A stretch of DNA of 33,104 bases from Flavobacteriales bacterium UBA5422 (GCA_002409405.1 DHNG01000028.1:62442-95545), one strand, 5' to 3'. Counted from the stretch's first letter, positions 12,377-20,302 are shown. The notes: a model not told the origin generated them from the sequence alone. Program-made: numbers and translations.

Positions 12377-14665
12377 TTATCGAATAAGGGTAACGAAGCC
12401 GTGGAATTTTTCCTTCACACCTCCTGCTTTTTCAACAACGACTACGTAGGTGTACACACCATCAGGAGATGCTTCTCCGGATTGCGTTCTACCGTCCCAA
12501 GTCAAATCTGTTTCTGAAAACTGTTTCACTACCTGCCCCCAACGATTCATAATAAAACCATTGTCCAACAATCCGCCTGTAATAGAAATCGGGAATACAT
12601 CGTTGACAAAATCACCATTTGGTGTAAATGTATTCGGGATGAACACATAGTATGGAGGAATCTGACAATCGTAGATACTGATGGTCGCTGTGTTTTGGAG
12701 AATACACCCATTTCCATCAACCGTTTCATAATTGACAATAGTTGATTGAGAATACCAGTTACCATTCACGAGTGTAGAGTCACCAAGACATACTGATTCA
12801 AATGAGTTAACCGGATTTGTAACAAAAAAGCTGAACTGAACGGTATGAATACTGTCACATCCGGCTGCTGTGAGGTAATTGAAGTCATAATTTCCTGCTG
12901 TCGTAATTTGTTGTCCTTCAAAAACGATGGATTCTCCGGGACAAGCACTGATGCTCTGAGACGTTTGCTGTGTCGTACAACCTTGCGTTACAACGATAGA
13001 GATACATGCTGTTTCAGCACATGCTCCTGAACCGATGGTGTAGCATACCTGGTGTGTTCCTACCCCTGCAGCCTGCGGATTAAACATCCCGTTGTTGTCG
13101 ATACAACTGGTGCAGTTTGCCGACCATGTTCCGCCTGTAATGGACGTAGCTACTTGTATCGGACTGTCACTTGTTGTTAACGGATTAATGGGAGAGATAA
13201 CCGGAGTTTGTCCTGAAGCTCCCGGTGATACGGTTGCAGTCGTAGAAGATTGACAATTATTTTGGTCTGTAACAGTGATCGTGTACGTCCCGTCACACAG
13301 GTTTTGGATAGATGGTGTTGCCATCCCATTGCTCCAACTATATGTATAAGGTGTTGCTCCTCCTGAAACAGCAATTGAAGCTGTTCCGTCGCAGAGGTTC
13401 TCACAGCTTTCACTAGTTGCGCTTGGGGTCAGCGTCAGTGGATTGGGATTGGTTCCGACTGTTGCCTGACCATTTGCCGTACATCCGTTCGCATCTGTGA
13501 CTATAACAGTATACGTTTGGGCACATAGATTGCCGACACCTGCTGTTGATGCTCCGTTAGACCATGCGTACGTATACGGTGTTGCTCCGCCATTCACAGT
13601 TGCAGAAACAGAACCGTTACAAGCATTTGTACAACTGACATTTGTTGTTGTTGTATTGACGGTCATCGTATTACTCCCCGCAGAAATAATTACCTGATCG
13701 GTAGCCGTACATCCATTTGCATCTGTTACTTCAATCGTATAGGTTTGTGCACAAAGATTTGAAATCGAAGGAGTTGTTCCTCCGGTTGACCAATCATAGG
13801 TATATGGTGTTGCTCCGCCGGATGCGACAACAGAAGCCGTTCCGGTACAATTACTTCCACATCCTGTGTTCGTGGAAGAAACATTCAATGAAATTGTTCC
13901 TCCTGATGTATTGCTCATTGCTGCAATCCACGCCGCGTTTTGTGCCGAGTTAGCCGCTCCGGGAGTTTCTCCTGTTGTTGCCGATTCAGAAACCCAGTTT
14001 GCTTGCAATGAAGGATTGTCATTCGTTCCGTTTTTCATGCTGAATACAAGCCCTCCTGCATTTCCTGAAAAATAAATAATTGTATTTTGGTTGTTGGAAC
14101 CCCAGCTTACCGCATGTGAAGGCGTAGTCGCTGAAGTATTGGCACGTATTTGATAAGAATCCTGCCCGTTCGCCATCCCGACTGTATTCCATGCTCCTCC
14201 TGTTACCCATCCGGTTGCTGAATAATTGTTGTTGGCTGAAGATGGTAAGCTTGAGTGTTGTTCCAGTAAATTTGAGCTTCCGGGAATGATCAATCGTCCG
14301 TTTCCGTCCGACATACTAATGTCATCTGCAGGAATAGCAGTATTTCGGTTACTTTCATTGTATACAACAATCAACGTTCCGATGGGAATACATTGCCAGA
14401 AAGCTGTATTGGCAAAACGTAATGCCCCTGTTGCAATTCCCGATCCTGAACCAGATTCAAAATATCCGTTGTTATCATCAATGATGATTCCCCGCATGTC
14501 CAGACATGGTGGAGGAGTTTGGCAGGACGGTGTCCCGACCACAATCAGTTCAACATATTCAAATGCACCGCTTGGTCCTTGTGAGACTTCATTGATGAAT
14601 AATTGCTGTGAAAATAAGTTTAGCCCGGAAAGAAAAAAAGAGGCAATAATTGCCGTTAATTTCAT
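12377..14665 (-). CDS. Secreted CHU_C-terminal protein with lamin-tail-like domain and three SprB repeats
   Basis: This 762-residue exported protein starts with a signal peptide (MKLTAIIASFFLSGLNLFSQ, residues 1-20). Residues about 22-170 (FINEVSQGPSGAFEYVELIV) resemble a lamin-tail domain. Three SprB repeats of exactly 76 residues follow (about 262-489), each with GGATPYTY-W followed by LC-TYT-VTD-N-C. The C-terminal 90 residues (VFIPNTFTPNGDFVND ... NRWGQVV ... WDGRTQSGE ... GVYTYVV) form the CHU_C gliding-motility/type B sorting domain used by T9SS. The protein is probably displayed on the cell surface or released. A perfect promoter lies upstream. The open frame extends to a TTG at 14743, but the signal peptide fixes the start at 14665. 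Many Cys pairs occur in residues 490-670. Confidence 0.9.
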   Translation of the reverse strand: MKLTAIIASFFLSGLNLFSQQLFINEVSQGPSGAFEYVELIVVGTPSCQTPPPCLDMRGIIIDDNNGYFESGSGSGIATGALRFANTAFWQCIPIGTLIVVYNESNRNTAIPADDISMSDGNGRLIIPGSSNLLEQHSSLPSSANNNYSATGWVTGGAWNTVGMANGQDSYQIRANTSATTPSHAVSWGSNNQNTIIYFSGNAGGLVFSMKNGTNDNPSLQANWVSESATTGETPGAANSAQNAAWIAAMSNTSGGTISLNVSSTNTGCGSNCTGTASVVASGGATPYTYDWSTGGTTPSISNLCAQTYTIEVTDANGCTATDQVIISAGSNTMTVNTTTTNVSCTNACNGSVSATVNGGATPYTYAWSNGASTAGVGNLCAQTYTVIVTDANGCTANGQATVGTNPNPLTLTPSATSESCENLCDGTASIAVSGGATPYTYSWSNGMATPSIQNLCDGTYTITVTDQNNCQSSTTATVSPGASGQTPVISPINPLTTSDSPIQVATSITGGTWSANCTSCIDNNGMFNPQAAGVGTHQVCYTIGSGACAETACISIVVTQGCTTQQTSQSISACPGESIVFEGQQITTAGNYDFNYLTAAGCDSIHTVQFSFFVTNPVNSFESVCLGDSTLVNGNWYSQSTIVNYETVDGNGCILQNTATISIYDCQIPPYYVFIPNTFTPNGDFVNDVFPISITGGLLDNGFIMNRWGQVVKQFSETDLTWDGRTQSGEASPDGVYTYVVVVEKAGGVKEKFHGFVTLIR
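13198..13881 (-). repeat. Three SprB repeats, exact 228-bp period
   Basis: The core GTGTTGCTCC (plus strand) recurs at 13351, 13579 and 13807, a spacing of exactly 228 bp, or 76 codons. The units are diverged elsewhere, so they are not a recent amplification. Boundaries are approximate. Confidence 0.75.
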
Positions 14666-14751
14666 ATAATTTATTGTTGAACAACTAATTAGTATTGGTT
14701 TCGGCAATAGACAATAGTCGAGCTTCAAGGATGACAATACCAAATTCGACG

Positions 14752-14783
14752 CAAAGATAGGCGGTTATTTCCGATTGGTCAAA
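14752..14783 (-). promoter_or_regulatory. Promoter of the CHU_C protein gene
   Basis: On the minus strand, TTTG (14780-14783), 20 bp, then TATCTTTG (14752-14759) followed by CG. Both boxes match the Bacteroidota consensus perfectly at legal spacing. The transcript would start near 14746, giving a leader of about 80 nt. It lies in the gap between tilS and the adhesin-like gene, so the latter need not be read from the pabB-tilS promoter. Confidence 0.68.
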
Positions 14784-14813
14784 AAAAACAAGGTTAAGAA
14801 AAAATTAATTCAC

Positions 14814-16046
14814 TCAATTGCGAAGTTCAACCCGTATGATACGTGGATCTTCCGGTTTGGCAATTGCTGTTTTTCCTATTTTGAGGTTAACGACCCAATG
14901 GATGGTGTGTTCGTCACAGACAACCAATACTTTTTCTCGTTCTGTGGAGGGGACTTTTGCATCTTTGATTACTTGAGAAACCAGTTGACTGCCTTGTACT
15001 CCGATCGGTGTAATCCTGTCGCCCTGCTTCCATTTCCGGATACACAATTTTCCGGATACTTTTTCAGTATTGAGGTAGATTTCCGTTTTAGAAAATACCG
15101 ATGGAAGTTGCAAAACAGGTGTAATGAATAGTTGTGGCAGCGTGTTTTGCGGTTTTTCAGTAACAAATGTGATGCATTCTCCTTCATTCACAATGCGCGT
15201 AAATGGGGAATGGCTTTCAATGTGTTTTCCTTTGGAATAGTGTTTCAATTCCAGAAATCGCTGAAACAAATTAGAGGGCTGTTTTAGCTGTCGCCACAAT
15301 TCAAATACTTCTTCATCAGAAAATGAATCCAGCTCTTTTTTAGAAATACTGTTTCGTTCAAAAATCTGTACAGCAACAGGAGCCATCTTTTCTTCTAATT
15401 CTAATTGCATTTGTTGAAACACATGAATGAGTGTTTGTGCAGATTGTTTCAGGTTGGGAACTGTTTTTTCCATCAGAGGAATGTATTCCAATCGCCATTT
15501 GTTGCGCAAGTAGCGAGTTGATTGATTGGACAGGTCTTCTCTCCAGTGAATGTTGTTGTTTAATGCATACTGAGTAAGTTCTTCTTTGGACAGGTGCAGT
15601 AAAGGACGGATAATGTTTTTCCTTTTTTCCGGCATACAGGCCAGTCCGGGGATTCCGGATTGACGCATTAAATGCATGAAAAACGTTTCTGCCTGATCGT
15701 CAGAATGATGTGCCAACGCAATTACACCGTCATGTTGTGCAGCCATTTCTTCAAAAAAAGCATACCTGAATTTTCGGGCATTTTCCTGGAAATTTCCTTT
15801 TAATTGGTTTTTGTAGTGTTTGACAGAACAGGGGACGGAATATTGTTCTGCAACTGCTTTGACAAGTTTCATGTCCGCATCACTTTCGTTTCCACGTTGA
15901 TGGTAATTAACATGCAGCAGGTGAATGTCAAATTGATGGGCGTGTAAAAAATGGACAAGTGTCATTGAATCTACACCACCGCTACAACCAACATAGATCG
16001 TTTGATGGCGGTATTGCTCTAAAGAAATCAGAACCTGTTCCCACAT
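14814..16046 (-). CDS. tilS: tRNA(Ile)-lysidine synthetase TilS
   Basis: This essential ATP-dependent enzyme converts C34 of the CAU-anticodon tRNA(Ile) to lysidine so that it reads AUA. The PP-loop motif YVGCSGGVDSM is at 18-28 (SGGVDS 22-27), followed by LHVNYHQRGNES and ALAHHSDDQAETFFMHLMRQ, both standard in the family. IRPLL and RNKWR mark the end of the catalytic domain. The C-terminal lysidine-tRNA-binding domain (KWKQGDRITPIG) covers the last 75 residues. At 410 residues it is close to the family's usual length. It follows pabB with 3 bp between stop and start, so the two are translated as a pair. Confidence 0.94.
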   Translation of the reverse strand: MWEQVLISLEQYRHQTIYVGCSGGVDSMTLVHFLHAHQFDIHLLHVNYHQRGNESDADMKLVKAVAEQYSVPCSVKHYKNQLKGNFQENARKFRYAFFEEMAAQHDGVIALAHHSDDQAETFFMHLMRQSGIPGLACMPEKRKNIIRPLLHLSKEELTQYALNNNIHWREDLSNQSTRYLRNKWRLEYIPLMEKTVPNLKQSAQTLIHVFQQMQLELEEKMAPVAVQIFERNSISKKELDSFSDEEVFELWRQLKQPSNLFQRFLELKHYSKGKHIESHSPFTRIVNEGECITFVTEKPQNTLPQLFITPVLQLPSVFSKTEIYLNTEKVSGKLCIRKWKQGDRITPIGVQGSQLVSQVIKDAKVPSTEREKVLVVCDEHTIHWVVNLKIGKTAIAKPEDPRIIRVELRN

Positions 16047-16049
16047 GTC

Positions 16050-17255
16050 TTAACCTGTTACGGCAGTTAGTAATTTTCTGACTTTTGTCTCACATTCTTC
16101 GTATTCCTTTTCGGCATCGCTGTCAATGGTGATAGCACCGCCGACTCCGCAGGATAAATAATTAGTGTGAGCATTATAGAGTAAGGAACGGATGACAACA
16201 TTGAAGTCGAAATCGCCGTTGGGTAAAATGTAACCAATGCTTCCTGCATACAATCCCCTTTTAAACGATTCGTAGTGTTCACTAAGTTTCATCGCGCTTA
16301 CTTTTGGAGCTCCTGTCATGCTTCCCATTGGGAATGTTGCTTTGATCAGGTCTGTAAATGACACATCTTCTGATACCTGACAGCTGATTGTGGATACCAA
16401 TTGGTGAACAGTCCGGTAGGTATAGACTCCAAACAGTTCATCTACAGTTACCGATCCTTTTTCCGCAACTTTTGATAAATCATTCCGAACCAGGTCTACA
16501 ATCATTACATTTTCCGAACGCTCTTTCGGGTTGTTGACCAATGCTGTTTTTAACTGCTCATCCTCTGTTTCAGTCGTTCCGCGTTTTGCTGTACCTTTAA
16601 TTGGCTGAGAAAGGACTGTTGTTCCTTTTTTTTGAAGAAAGCGCTCCGGACTTCCGCAAAAAACATGAAACTGATCGTGTTGCAGGTATACTGAGAATGG
16701 TGCTTGTGTAATGTTGTTGATGGTTGAATAAACAGAAATGGGGTCTGTTAGTTTAACCTGTTCTGAAAAATATTCCTGGCAAAAATTGATTTCGTAGATA
16801 TCTCCACGCTGAATGTGTTGCTTCAATTGATGAACAGCTGCTATGTATTCTTCTTTTGAAATGCGTGCACGGAATGCGTCAATTCCGGAAGGTTTTTTTT
16901 CTGCGTTTAACTCCTGGAAAAATGACGTAACAAAACGAATTGTCTCGTTTGTTTCTGTTCCCTGGATAACGCTTCGCCTTTCTCCTTCCGTCCTTACGAC
17001 TATTTCCGGGACATGAAAATAAACAGTAGGGAAATGTAAGTTGTCGGAATTAGAGGATGTGAGTTGTTCAACGGAATTCTTAACGTCATATGTCAAATAG
17101 CCATAAATGAATTTCCCTTTGTTGGCAGTGATAAACTGTTGCAACTTTTCGAAATCAATTGATTGATCAAATGCAATGCTTGCACCTTTTCCGAAGCAAA
17201 GGTACGATGTGTCCGCGTTGGAATTAAAAAAGGCAATTGAATCTGTCGGTTTCAT
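16050..17255 (-). CDS. pabB: Aminodeoxychorismate synthase component I (PabB-like)
   Basis: This 401-residue chorismate-binding enzyme is predicted to aminate chorismate to 4-amino-4-deoxychorismate for folate synthesis, using ammonia from a PabA/TrpG-type glutaminase. Motifs seen: GDIYEINFCQ (about 155), PIKGTAKRG (about 218-226; the lysine after PI is the PabB-specific catalytic residue, where TrpE has alanine), VDLVRNDLSKV, FPMGSMTGAPK (about 307-317), and the C-terminal CGVGGAITIDSDAEKEYEE. The N-terminal domain is short compared with E. coli PabB, which is common in Bacteroidota. No pabA or pabC is present in the window. It is the first gene of the pabB-tilS unit; a -7-like box lies 7-14 bp before the ATG. 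Anthranilate synthase is the alternative, but PIKGT argues against it. Confidence 0.88.
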   Translation of the reverse strand: MKPTDSIAFFNSNADTSYLCFGKGASIAFDQSIDFEKLQQFITANKGKFIYGYLTYDVKNSVEQLTSSNSDNLHFPTVYFHVPEIVVRTEGERRSVIQGTETNETIRFVTSFFQELNAEKKPSGIDAFRARISKEEYIAAVHQLKQHIQRGDIYEINFCQEYFSEQVKLTDPISVYSTINNITQAPFSVYLQHDQFHVFCGSPERFLQKKGTTVLSQPIKGTAKRGTTETEDEQLKTALVNNPKERSENVMIVDLVRNDLSKVAEKGSVTVDELFGVYTYRTVHQLVSTISCQVSEDVSFTDLIKATFPMGSMTGAPKVSAMKLSEHYESFKRGLYAGSIGYILPNGDFDFNVVIRSLLYNAHTNYLSCGVGGAITIDSDAEKEYEECETKVRKLLTAVTG

Positions 17256-17261
17256 GAAAGA

Positions 17262-17269
17262 CGAAGGTA
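17262..17269 (-). promoter_or_regulatory. Possible -7 box for pabB
   Basis: TACCTTCG on the minus strand matches TAnnTTTG with the same T-to-C change seen before ftsK, terC and rimK. It is so close to the ATG (7 bp) that the mRNA would be nearly leaderless. No -33 box is seen. Confidence 0.3.
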
Positions 17270-17471
17270 AGGAATATTCTCTACTTTTTAATGCCTTTCA
17301 GGTTCGAAAGGATGTTTTTATAACTGCGTTGAATGACACCAAATAGCTGTAAAGAATGAGTGAAAACAAAATTCTTCAATTTTTTATGTTGAAGTTGAGT
17401 TTTCAACCGACTGATGATTATTTAGTTAAGTTTTCGTCCATTTTTTTATACGATACAAGCAGGCATTTTTA
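17270..17471. other. Intergenic region between divergent pabB and T9SS gene
   Basis: I see no gene here. There are two small perfect inverted repeats next to each other: CTTCAA (17374-17379) with TTGAAG (17389-17394), and GTTGA with TCAAC (17394-17407, 4-nt loop). Their roles are unknown. Promoter boxes flank the region on both sides. Confidence 0.4.
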
Positions 17472-17502
17472 TTTGGAATATCAAGGGCAACAGCTATATT
17501 TA
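17472..17502 (+). promoter_or_regulatory. Promoter of the T9SS/collagen-like gene pair
   Basis: TTTG (17472-17475), 19 bp, then TATATTTA (17495-17502) followed by CG. The -33 box is perfect and the -7 box has one change (G to A), at correct spacing. The transcript would start near 17508, about 14 nt before the ATG. A similar TATCTTTACG precedes the LVIVD protein gene. Confidence 0.52.
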
Positions 17503-17521
17503 CGACTATTAATATTACTTT

Positions 17522-17986
17522 ATGAAACAATTAACTTTACTCGTAGTATCGCTGCTTTATTCGTATTCTTTTGGGCAGCAATCTGTTAATTCTTCGGGTG
17601 GTGATGTGATCTCTTCGGCTCAGGGAACTGTTTCTTTTTCTGTTGGACAAATTGCAACAAATTACATTGAAACAGGAGCCTCGATTAATGAAGGAGTACA
17701 ACAGCCATACGAATTTTTTAGCGTCCTTTCCATTGACCAACCTGGTGAAAAAACGTTGTTGGGAGTTTTTCCCAATCCTACGGAAGGTATCATCTATCTG
17801 AAAAGCGAAGATGTCATCAATGCAACAATCGAAATGTATGACGAAAGCGGCCGTCTGGTACTTAATGAAGAGAAACAGGTTATTCAGAACAGTCAACTGG
17901 ATTTGACGGGATTTGCAAGAGGTGTGTATACCATTAAGGTAAGCAGTAACTCATCTGTCCAAACAATTAAAATCATCAAAAACTAA
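17522..17986 (+). CDS. Small secreted protein with T9SS type A sorting domain
   Basis: This 154-residue exported protein has a signal peptide MKQLTLLVVSLLYSYSFGQ (1-19). A short N-terminal segment rich in Ser, Gly and Thr follows (SSGGDVISSAQGTVSFSVGQ, then GVQQPYEF, residues 22-66). The remaining roughly 75 residues form a typical type A sorting domain: LGVFPNPTEG at about 80-89, then strands, DLTGFARGVYTIKV and the terminal KIIKN. T9SS should carry it across the outer membrane and remove or anchor this tail. The mature part is only about 45-60 residues, so it is a very small cargo. It is the first gene of a pair, with 15 bp to the collagen-like gene, and has its own promoter. The role of the mature part is unknown. 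Confidence 0.85.
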   Translation: MKQLTLLVVSLLYSYSFGQQSVNSSGGDVISSAQGTVSFSVGQIATNYIETGASINEGVQQPYEFFSVLSIDQPGEKTLLGVFPNPTEGIIYLKSEDVINATIEMYDESGRLVLNEEKQVIQNSQLDLTGFARGVYTIKVSSNSSVQTIKIIKN

Positions 17987-18001
17987 CATTTAAATTACAC
18001 T

Positions 18002-18952
18002 ATGAAATTATCATCTTTTTTTGGAGCTTTATTAATCAGCGGGATGTTATCGGCTCAGGCTCCACAATCGTTTACGTATCAATCGGTTATCAGGAACAGT
18101 ACGGATCAGCTGGTTGCTAATTCACCTGTAGGGACACGGATCTCGATTTTGCAGGGAAGTGTTACAGGAACGGTCGTTTATGCAGAAACACACAATGCAT
18201 CAACCAATGCAAACGGATTGCTGTCGTTAGTGATTGGTGCAGGAACGGTTCAGAATGGTACATTCTCTTCTATTAACTGGGGAAGCGGGCCTTATTTTAT
18301 AAAAACAGAAACAGACATTAACGGAGGTGTCAATTATTCATTAACAGGAACGCAACAATTGATGAGTGTGCCATATGCATTGTATGCAGAAACTGCAGGT
18401 ACGGCAACAAATGGAACACCCGGACCTCAAGGGCCTGCAGGACCACAAGGTCCAGCCGGGGCAGCAGGTACGCCCGGAACACCAGGTGCAGCGGGAGCGA
18501 CAGGAGCAACCGGACCTGCCGGAACAACCGGACAATACGCGAATACGGTTTTCTCTACCGGACAGTTGGCATTGACACAAACGGTGACCAGCTACACATT
18601 GATTCCCGGGTTGACGCAAACAATTACCGTTCCTGCGAATGCAAAAGTGTATGTGTCAACCAACGGAGGATTCCAGAATGCATCTACAGGATCTTCGCAC
18701 GCAGCTGCTGATTTTGCTATTTTTATTGATGGAACAGCAACTTCTGTTCAACGTCAGGTTGCAGCGGCAAATACAGCAGAATTAGGACAAATTCTATCTC
18801 AATGGACTTTGTCAGGAGTGTTTAACCTGGCTGCAGGATCACATACCATTCAGGTACGTGCAAGAGATGCTGGTGGTACAGCTGACGGAAATGCAGGAGG
18901 TACGAATGATTTGATCAAAGGAAACCTTTCGGTTTTGATCATCAAGGAATAA
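18002..18952 (+). CDS. Secreted collagen-like protein with C-terminal jelly-roll-like domain
   Basis: This 316-residue exported protein has a signal peptide (1-19, ending LSAQ). An N-terminal beta domain follows (about 20-130, FTYQSVIRNSTDQLVANSPV through PYALYAETAG), a module often seen in secreted Bacteroidota proteins that carry collagen-like or tail-fibre segments. Residues about 139-178 are an uninterrupted collagen-like run of about 13 Gly-X-Y triplets (GPQGPAGPQGPAGAAG). The C-terminal roughly 135 residues are strand-rich (TITVPANAKVYVSTNGGF) and could be a C1q/TNF-like trimer-forming head. I see no T9SS sorting domain, so export beyond the periplasm is unexplained; the preceding gene has that domain. 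It ends in a good terminator. A trimeric fibre is inferred. Confidence 0.82.
   Translation: MKLSSFFGALLISGMLSAQAPQSFTYQSVIRNSTDQLVANSPVGTRISILQGSVTGTVVYAETHNASTNANGLLSLVIGAGTVQNGTFSSINWGSGPYFIKTETDINGGVNYSLTGTQQLMSVPYALYAETAGTATNGTPGPQGPAGPQGPAGAAGTPGTPGAAGATGATGPAGTTGQYANTVFSTGQLALTQTVTSYTLIPGLTQTITVPANAKVYVSTNGGFQNASTGSSHAAADFAIFIDGTATSVQRQVAAANTAELGQILSQWTLSGVFNLAAGSHTIQVRARDAGGTADGNAGGTNDLIKGNLSVLIIKE
18414..18533 (+). repeat. Collagen-like Gly-X-Y coding repeat
   Basis: About 13 consecutive codon triplets encode Gly-X-Y with X and Y mostly Pro, Ala, Gln and Thr. Codons vary (GGA, GGG, GGT), so the DNA repeat is imperfect and would be only moderately prone to slippage. Confidence 0.8.
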
Positions 18953-18979
18953 AAAGTAAATAAAAAAGCAAATACGAAA

Positions 18980-19019
18980 GGGGTCAATCTTTACCATTGG
19001 GATTGATCCCTTTTTCTTT
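18980..19019 (+). terminator. Terminator of the collagen-like gene, inside the convergent CDS
   Basis: GGGGTCAATC (18980-18989) pairs with GATTGATCCC (19001-19010): ten pairs with one G-U and an 11-nt loop, followed by TTTTTCTTTC. It begins 28 bp after the collagen-like stop. The stem also contains the stop and last codons of the minus-strand MORN-type gene. On the minus strand the tail is only TTTCGTATTTG, so termination there would be weaker. Confidence 0.75.
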
Positions 19020-19751
19020 CATCTGTTGGAGGAGACTTTTTAGTTCATCTCCCTCAACCAATCTTCCGAAATGGTAATACCTTCTCTGACCTTCTGTACC
19101 GTTTTTATTGTACCCGATGAACCAGCCATGCATTTGCCCGTTTTGATAATGTTCTACAGACATTTTCTTTCCGTCCAACTCATATTCTATCCATTCACCG
19201 TGTCTTCTGTGGTTTTTAAATTGTCCTGTTTTGCGGACAACTTTTGTAGGGTAATATTCGGTAAATTTCCCTTCGACCTCCCCATTCAGATAATTGTATA
19301 CAGAAATAACTGTTTCCTGCCTGTCTTCCGGGTCCGATGGTAAATAATACAATTTCTTTTCACCATTTAGCTGATCGTTTTTAAAGGTTTCAGTCATCGT
19401 GATTCTCCCGTCTTCATTGAAACTTACCCACACACTGTCTTTTTTCATGTTGCGGTAAATTCCGTGAGACATCAGCTTGCCATTTTCAAAGTAATAATAT
19501 GCTTCTGAACGGATTGAATTATCAGCGTGTTTAATAATCGCTTTTATTTTATTACTGGGATAGTTATAAGTAAACGTACCAACAGGTTTGTCATTTTTGA
19601 ACGTACCTTTGTACATGATCACGGAACTGTTGGGGTGTTTTTTGACCCATTCACCCTGCTTCCTTCCCTGAGCATCTTTCTGATTGATTTGCCCCAATAA
19701 ACTTGAACTTGATATAATTACACTTAGTGAGATTGCCAACAATCTGATCAT
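18984..19751 (-). CDS. Exported MORN-repeat (YwqK-like) protein
   Basis: This 255-residue protein has a signal peptide (1-20, ending LLGQ). It is followed by MORN_2-type repeats of about 22-25 residues with the pattern G-W--Y---G-------Y-NG: QGEWVKKHPN, GTFTYNYPSNKIKA, YYYFENGKLMSHGIY, VWVSFNEDGR, GKFTEYYPTKVVRKTGQF, GEWIEYELDGKKMSVEHY and GWFIGYNKNGTEGQ. Similar proteins are often labelled YwqK-family antitoxins, but the export signal and the missing toxin gene make that role unlikely here. It has no T9SS tail, so it is probably periplasmic. The start overlaps the stop of the HAD gene by four bases, making it the last gene of the glycosyltransferase operon. Its 3' end forms part of the convergent terminator. 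Confidence 0.8.
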   Translation of the reverse strand: MIRLLAISLSVIISSSSLLGQINQKDAQGRKQGEWVKKHPNSSVIMYKGTFKNDKPVGTFTYNYPSNKIKAIIKHADNSIRSEAYYYFENGKLMSHGIYRNMKKDSVWVSFNEDGRITMTETFKNDQLNGEKKLYYLPSDPEDRQETVISVYNYLNGEVEGKFTEYYPTKVVRKTGQFKNHRRHGEWIEYELDGKKMSVEHYQNGQMHGWFIGYNKNGTEGQRRYYHFGRLVEGDELKSLLQQMKEKGINPNGKD

Positions 19752-20299
19752 AGTATTTCAGCTTTTATTCTGTTTTTAAATTCTTCCAGGCTTTGAACGG
19801 TTATATCTGCCGGGACGGCAACTGTTTTATCCGTTGAAATCCGTACTGTTTTCATTCCAAGTTTCATACCAAATTCAATATCCGTATCACTATCACCAAC
19901 CATTACTGACTTTGAAAAATCAACATCGGGATAGTGCGTTTTTGCCAAAAGCCCCATTCCAGTATTGGGTTTTCTCAATAAATTGGTTATGTGATGCAGG
20001 TCCGGCGCGTGATAACAGGAAGTAATTTTTCCTCCGATCAATTCCACTTGTTCCGTCATATAACGATGGATGTCCGAAAGGTTACCTTCTGTCATTAACC
20101 CTTTTCCGATTCCCTGTTGATTGGTTACGACAAAGACATATTGAAAGATGTGTGACAGCTCGGCGATCGCAGAACAGGCTCCCGGTAAAAATTCAAATTC
20201 ATCAACAGTCTGAATATATCCTCCCATCTTTCGGGTGTTGATAACACCATCCCGGTCTAAAAATAAGGACCAGGTCGAATCAATATTCCAATGCTTCAT
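19748..20299 (-). CDS. HAD-IIIA phosphatase, GmhB-like with incomplete zinc site
   Basis: This is a 183-residue cytoplasmic HAD phosphatase. Motif I FLDRDGVIN (nucleophile D15, acid/base D17), motif II VVTNQQGIGKG (T59), motif III lysine in RKPNTGM (K110) and motif IV MVGDSDTDIEFG (D136) are all intact. The overall layout matches D-glycero-D-manno-heptose-1,7-bisphosphate 7-phosphatase (GmhB) and the N-half of HisB. GmhB normally binds zinc through a C-x-H and a C-x-C pair. Here CYH (95-97) is kept, but the C-x-C before RKP is replaced by NLL, so the site looks broken. The substrate may be a nucleotide-activated or sugar bisphosphate relative. It lies 3 bp after a glycosyltransferase gene and overlaps the next gene by four bases. 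Confidence 0.8.
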   Translation of the reverse strand: MKHWNIDSTWSLFLDRDGVINTRKMGGYIQTVDEFEFLPGACSAIAELSHIFQYVFVVTNQQGIGKGLMTEGNLSDIHRYMTEQVELIGGKITSCYHAPDLHHITNLLRKPNTGMGLLAKTHYPDVDFSKSVMVGDSDTDIEFGMKLGMKTVRISTDKTVAVPADITVQSLEEFKNRIKAEIL

Positions 20300-20302
20300 T
20301 TG

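Noticed and set aside
14666..14743. N-terminal extension of the CHU_C protein from a TTG at 14743
   Set aside because: The extension precedes a perfect signal peptide starting at 14665 and begins within a few bases of the predicted transcript start.
16050..17255. Anthranilate synthase (TrpE) as an alternative to PabB
   Set aside because: The PIKGT motif, with lysine after PI, is typical of PabB, and no trp genes are adjacent. Kynureninase at the other end of the window is too far away to suggest a tryptophan locus.
18984..19751. Toxin-antitoxin system suggested by YwqK/MORN similarity
   Set aside because: The protein has a signal peptide, and neither neighbour resembles a toxin.
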